Assembly: GCA_964475685.1 (NCBI GenBank)
Contig: CAYYXP010000106.1
Span: forward strand, 1 to 8,584
DNA: 8,584 nt
Origin: CAVVWJ01 sp964475685
Lineage (GTDB): Bacteria > Gemmatimonadota > Gemmatimonadetes > Gemmatimonadales > GWC2-71-9
Direction of reading: 5' to 3'
Of this stretch, positions 6,167 to 8,584 are shown piece by piece. A model generated the notes under the pieces. That model had not been told where the DNA came from. It saw nothing but the letters and a program-made list of their open reading frames with translations, and did not search any database. Every line of letters starts with the position of its first letter. Within the stretch, counting starts at the first letter, position 1. The translations under genes and the position numbers were made by a program.

Positions 6167-6573
6167 CCATGACAGACGGGGAGAATACTCGCGTCCTGGG
6201 GCGTGGCCTGATCGACACCTTCGGGAAGGGGTGGGCCAGGCCCGACATTGATCTGCTGATGTCGGTATACGCGCCCGAAGCGGTCTTTATCGAGACGCCG
6301 TTCTCCGAGGCCCTGCGGGGAGCGGAGGCGATTCGGCGATACTGGCTGGAGGTGCCGTACAACCAGTCCGAGATCACCTTTTCCTCGGGTGAGATCTACG
6401 CCGCCGGGCCCTGGTTCTCCACCGAATTCAAGGCGGTCTTCCGCCGCCGGAGGACTGGCGAGTGGGTGGATGCCCGCGGGGCGATCTTCTGCGAGACCGC
6501 GGGGAACCTCATCACCGAGATGCGGATGTACTGGCACCGCTGGAACGGTGGACGGGAGACCGGTAAGCCGTAG
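6157..6573 (+). CDS. NTF2/SnoaL-like small protein
   Basis: A 138-residue cytoplasmic protein (134 residues if it starts at ATG 6169) with the cone-shaped NTF2-like fold pattern. An N-terminal helix (LGRGLIDTFGKGWARPDIDLLMSVY) leads to PEAVFIETPFSEALRGAEAIRRYW, the usual SnoaL_2-type sequence, then to long strands (EIYAAGPWFSTEFKAVFRR, GAIFCETAGNLITEMRMYWHRW). Such proteins serve as isomerases, cyclases, dehydratases or plain ligand-binding domains; no catalytic assignment is possible here. GAGG at 6152-6155 is one base from ATG 6157, too close to serve it, but 13 nt from ATG 6169, so the shorter start is at least as likely. It follows the operon after only 33 nt with no terminator between, so read-through from the operon is likely. 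A functional link to the transporter is possible but unproven. Confidence 0.8.
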   Translation: MFKPMTDGENTRVLGRGLIDTFGKGWARPDIDLLMSVYAPEAVFIETPFSEALRGAEAIRRYWLEVPYNQSEITFSSGEIYAAGPWFSTEFKAVFRRRRTGEWVDARGAIFCETAGNLITEMRMYWHRWNGGRETGKP

Positions 6574-6612
6574 CGGAAACAGGACGCGTCCCCGCCGACC
6601 ATGTTCGTAAGT

Positions 6613-6639
6613 CATTGCACGACATTACAGTAATCAATG
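6613..6639. repeat. Nested short repeats in the region upstream of the DUF4384 gene
   Basis: In the 165-nt gap between genes an AT-rich island carries CATTGCA (6613-6619) and CATTACA (6623-6629), a one-mismatch direct repeat with 10-bp period. An overlapping 11-bp palindrome, ATTAC-A-GTAAT, sits at 6624-6634. An outer CATTG/CAATG pair lies at 6613-6617 and 6635-6639. The 10-bp direct spacing suits a response-regulator type site. A promoter is expected in this gap, but no -35/-10 pair close to the sigma-70 consensus was convincing. Confidence 0.35.
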
Positions 6640-6729
6640 GCACGCTGTTCGCTGTGCAGGGGGAGGCTGGCCAGATATGGCCGCAACTCCGTGCCCCGCA
6701 AATGATTCGACCTGTAACTGCAGTCGCTG

Positions 6730-6734
6730 GGAGG
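6730..6734 (+). promoter_or_regulatory. Ribosome binding site of the DUF4384 gene
   Basis: GGAGG within GGGAGGTG, 4 nt before ATG 6739. It is a strong site that fixes this start; no upstream start in the frame is better. Confidence 0.8.
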
Positions 6735-6738
6735 TGCC

Positions 6739-8268
6739 ATGATCTCGACTCTCCTCCTCTCGCTCGCCCTGGGTGGGGCGCCGGCCAACTCGGCCGCCGC
6801 CGCCCCCGCCGACGGCGATGATCCCCCCGTACAACTCTGGATCAGTGACGACAGACGCTTCGTTCCCGGCGACCGGGCCAAGGTCCAGGTCCGCACCAGG
6901 GACGACGCTTACTTGCTGGTACTCCACGTGGACACCGACGGACATCTCCGGGTGCTCTTCCCGGTAGATCCTACGGACGACGATTTCGTTCGGGGTGGGC
7001 GGAAATACGAGATTCGGGGACGCGGCGGACGCGAGTCGTTCACGGTCGATTCCCGGACCGGGCAGGGCACGGTGTACGCCGTGGCCTCGGCCGATCCCTT
7101 CAAGTTCGACGACTTCGTGGTTGGCGGCCACTGGGACTATCGTGCGCTCGCGCCCCAGCGGCTGTCGGCCCAGCCCGAGAGTGAGCTGAACGATCTGGTC
7201 CGGCGGATGTCGCAGGACGATTTCGACTACGACATTCTGACGTACGACGTGCTCGAGCGCGTCGCCTACTCGGACTACTCCTCCTCGTACTACCCGTCGA
7301 CCTGGTTTTCCTCCTGCTTTGGCTGCTGGTATCGCCCGGGCTTCTCGGTCGGCCTCTACTTCGGGGGGGCCTATCGTCGCCCCTACTACGATCCGTTCTA
7401 TCCGGCCTACGATCCGTTCTACAATCCGTTCTTCTACGACCCGTATTTCTATCCGGCCTACTACGCGCCGATCTACTATCCGCGCGTCTACTACCCGTAC
7501 TACAGCTACCCGTACGCGCGCCACGGCGGCTACTACCACAACCCCGGCCACCAGCACTACGGCCCGTACGCGCCCTATCGCTTCCGGGGAAGCAATGGCG
7601 TGACGGCCGGGTATCGGAACCGCGGATTCAGCGAGGTACGCTCGGTCAATACCGTCTACCTGCCGCCGAGAAGCCGGGTCATCCAGCCCGGCGCGGTGAG
7701 TCCCGCGCGCCGGCTCGCCTCGGGGCCTGATGTCGCACAGCCGGTCGCAGTCCCGGCAGGCGCGCGCACCAATGCCACTCCGGGCTCGCGCCAGGAACGC
7801 TGGCCGCAGGACGTGAGTCCTCGTCGCAGCGAGCCGCCGGCGGACGTCACTGCTCGCCGGGTGGGCGAGTCGGGCAGGAGCACGGATGCCAAGCCGAATT
7901 CCCGCCAGGAAAGCTGGCCACAGGACGTGAGTCCTCGCCGCAGCGAGCCCACGAGAGATGTCACCGCCCGCAGGGCGGAGGTCGACCGCCCCCAGATCGA
8001 GCGTGCCCCAGTTCTCACGCGTCGGGAGCCTCAGGTAGATCCTCGTTCGTCTCGAAGCTCCGAGCCGGCCCCAAGCGCGCCTCCGCCGAGCGATCGCTCG
8101 GGTGGTGACCGGAGCGTGGGCGGGGGCGATCGTGGCGGCGGCAGGTCACCCGCCCCGGCCGCACCCTCGGTGGGTGGTGGTGGCGGAGGCAATCGTGGAA
8201 GCGGTGGCGGAGGCGGTGGCGGTGGCGGTGGTCAGGCGCCATCGAGCGGCGGCGGTCGCAGGCGGTAA
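6739..8268 (+). CDS. Secreted DUF4384 protein with Tyr-rich middle, repeats and Gly-rich tail
   Basis: A 509-residue exported protein of unknown function. Residues 1-22 form a short signal peptide without the usual early lysines or arginines (MISTLLLSLALGG, then an Ala-rich cleavage region). Residues about 30-125 match the DUF4384 pattern: PVQLWISDDRRFVPGD, then AYLLVLHVDTDGHLRVLFPVDPTDDDFVRGG, then GTVYAVASADPF. This beta-sandwich-like domain is often found in exported or kinase-associated proteins. C193-F-G-C196 could form a disulfide. Residues about 214-283 are dominated by Tyr, Pro and Phe. Two near-identical 31-residue repeats follow at 344-374 and 382-412, Arg/Ser/Pro-rich. The last 70 residues are Ser/Pro- then Gly-rich and end in RRR. 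The low-complexity parts are probably disordered or surface-exposed. It has its own strong ribosome site and an intrinsic terminator, so it is probably transcribed alone. An extracellular matrix or envelope role is a guess. Confidence 0.8.
   Translation: MISTLLLSLALGGAPANSAAAAPADGDDPPVQLWISDDRRFVPGDRAKVQVRTRDDAYLLVLHVDTDGHLRVLFPVDPTDDDFVRGGRKYEIRGRGGRESFTVDSRTGQGTVYAVASADPFKFDDFVVGGHWDYRALAPQRLSAQPESELNDLVRRMSQDDFDYDILTYDVLERVAYSDYSSSYYPSTWFSSCFGCWYRPGFSVGLYFGGAYRRPYYDPFYPAYDPFYNPFFYDPYFYPAYYAPIYYPRVYYPYYSYPYARHGGYYHNPGHQHYGPYAPYRFRGSNGVTAGYRNRGFSEVRSVNTVYLPPRSRVIQPGAVSPARRLASGPDVAQPVAVPAGARTNATPGSRQERWPQDVSPRRSEPPADVTARRVGESGRSTDAKPNSRQESWPQDVSPRRSEPTRDVTARRAEVDRPQIERAPVLTRREPQVDPRSSRSSEPAPSAPPPSDRSGGDRSVGGGDRGGGRSPAPAAPSVGGGGGGNRGSGGGGGGGGGGQAPSSGGGRRR
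7378..7515 (+). repeat. Tyr/Pro/Phe-rich low-complexity segment with DNA direct repeats
   Basis: This part of the DUF4384 gene encodes alternating YDPFY, YYP and YPY units. At DNA level TACGATCCGTTCTA occurs at 7387-7400 and again at 7408-7421, 21 bp apart, consistent with growth by slippage. Confidence 0.7.
7768..7974 (+). repeat. Two 93-bp direct repeats, 114-bp period, inside the DUF4384 gene
   Basis: Copy 1 is 7768-7860 and copy 2 is 7882-7974, separated by 21 bp. Both encode a 31-residue unit with core SRQE-x-WPQDVSPRRSEP and ending DVTARR. Amino-acid differences cluster in the first six residues, one site in the core and two or three near the end, which points to an in-frame duplication under some constraint. 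Confidence 0.85.
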
Positions 8269-8278
8269 GTGAAGCAAG

Positions 8279-8313
8279 GATCCCCCGGGAGCGATCCCGG
8301 GGGATTCTTCTTT
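8279..8313 (+). terminator. Intrinsic terminator after the DUF4384 gene
   Basis: An 11-bp perfect stem (8280-8290 with 8295-8305) is closed by the GNRA-type loop GCGA and followed by a T-rich run TTCTTCTTT to 8313. It begins about 11 nt after the TAA. Read on the minus strand the hairpin is followed by CCTTGCTTC, less T-rich, so it may stop the convergent gene only weakly. Confidence 0.92.
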
Positions 8314-8327
8314 CCATCTATCTGCGG

Positions 8328-8584
8328 TCAGGTCGCCGGGCGGTTTCGCCGGGCGTAGTCGAGGCCCCACTCCATGAGGTCGGCACTGCGCAGGCCCACT
8401 CGCATCGCCTGGTTGACTGCGTCCTCGTCGTCGAACCCCTGGTCGAGGATGAGCCACGGGATCAGCGCCCCTCCCACCCGGTTGCCGCTCCCGCAATGCA
8501 CGAACACTGTCTTGTCGCCGGCCCCGCGGATTACATCCAGAATCCGCTCCAGCGTGGCGTCGTCCTGCGTGTGCGCGGTTACCG
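8328..8584 (-). CDS. DUF442/protein-tyrosine-phosphatase-like enzyme, C-terminal part
   Basis: On the minus strand the frame is open from the right edge (first full codon 8582-8580) to TGA at 8330-8328, giving the last 84 residues; the start is outside the window. The active-site loop is visible: VFVHCGSGNRVGGAL, with His-Cys at residues 29-30 and Arg35 of this fragment. This is the anion-binding loop of DUF442/beta-lactamase-hydrolase-like and dual-specificity-type phosphatases. The Cys-to-Arg spacing is Cx4R, one shorter than the Cx5R of classical tyrosine phosphatases and equal to the rhodanese loop length, as in other DUF442 members. The rest (IPWLILDQGFDDEDAVNQAMRVGL) is the usual helical end. 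It could act as a phosphatase or a sulfur transferase. It is convergent with the DUF4384 gene and has no visible link to the operon. Confidence 0.78.
   Translation of the reverse strand, partial: VTAHTQDDATLERILDVIRGAGDKTVFVHCGSGNRVGGALIPWLILDQGFDDEDAVNQAMRVGLRSADLMEWGLDYARRNRPAT

Noticed and set aside
4666..6615. 649-codon minus-strand open frame
   Set aside because: It mirrors the plus-strand ATPase end, lipocalin fusion and NTF2-like gene; its translation is Arg/Gly/Pro/His-rich with no recognisable domain, as expected for antisense frames in GC-rich DNA.
8146..8496. Minus-strand ATG-initiated frame over the terminator and phosphatase gene
   Set aside because: It runs through the DUF4384 3' end and the terminator and is out of frame with the HCGSGNR-containing phosphatase frame, which is the real one and lacks its start only because of the window edge.

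Overview
The window is a GC-rich (about two-thirds G+C by eye), densely coded bacterial segment. The signal peptides, a Tat lipoprotein, a beta-barrel protein ending in Phe and an inner-membrane ABC transporter indicate a Gram-negative (diderm) envelope. Base composition, the DUF1111/DUF4384 content and the gene style would fit a soil or aquatic lineage such as Gemmatimonadota. That assignment is inference only, because there is no rRNA or marker gene in the window.

Region 1 (1-6123, plus strand) is one tightly packed operon of at least seven genes whose start lies upstream of the window. In order: the C-terminal end of a di-heme oxidoreductase (DUF1111 family); a Tat-exported Rieske [2Fe-2S] lipoprotein; an outer-membrane porin of the OprO/OprP type; a short FtsX/MacB-type ABC permease; a full-length FtsX/MacB-type permease; a LolD/MacB-type ATPase; and an N-terminally membrane-anchored lipocalin-like protein of the CrtC/AttH type. 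All six junctions overlap, three as TGATG (1 nt) and three as GTGA (4 nt), so the genes are almost certainly co-transcribed and translationally coupled. The ABC plus lipocalin part resembles the AttEFGH-type arrangement. Here the first permease lacks the usual N-terminal TM1/periplasmic half, and what looks like that half sits at the front of the lipocalin protein, as if one permease had been split and its N-terminal half fused to the lipocalin. The combination with a periplasmic redox pair and a porin is the most unusual thing in the window. It suggests an envelope system that moves or remodels a hydrophobic compound with a redox step, but the substrate cannot be read from sequence.

Region 2 (6124-6738) holds a small NTF2/SnoaL-like gene and two short AT-rich intergenic stretches, each with palindromic or repeated elements that could be regulatory.

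Region 3 (6739-8313) is a monocistronic-looking gene for a secreted DUF4384 protein with a Tyr-rich middle, two near-identical 31-residue repeats and a Gly-rich tail. It has a strong Shine-Dalgarno site and ends at a clear intrinsic terminator.

Region 4 (8328-8584, minus strand) is the C-terminal part of a convergent gene for a DUF442/protein-tyrosine-phosphatase-like enzyme. No tRNA, rRNA, CRISPR array, transposase or attachment site was seen.
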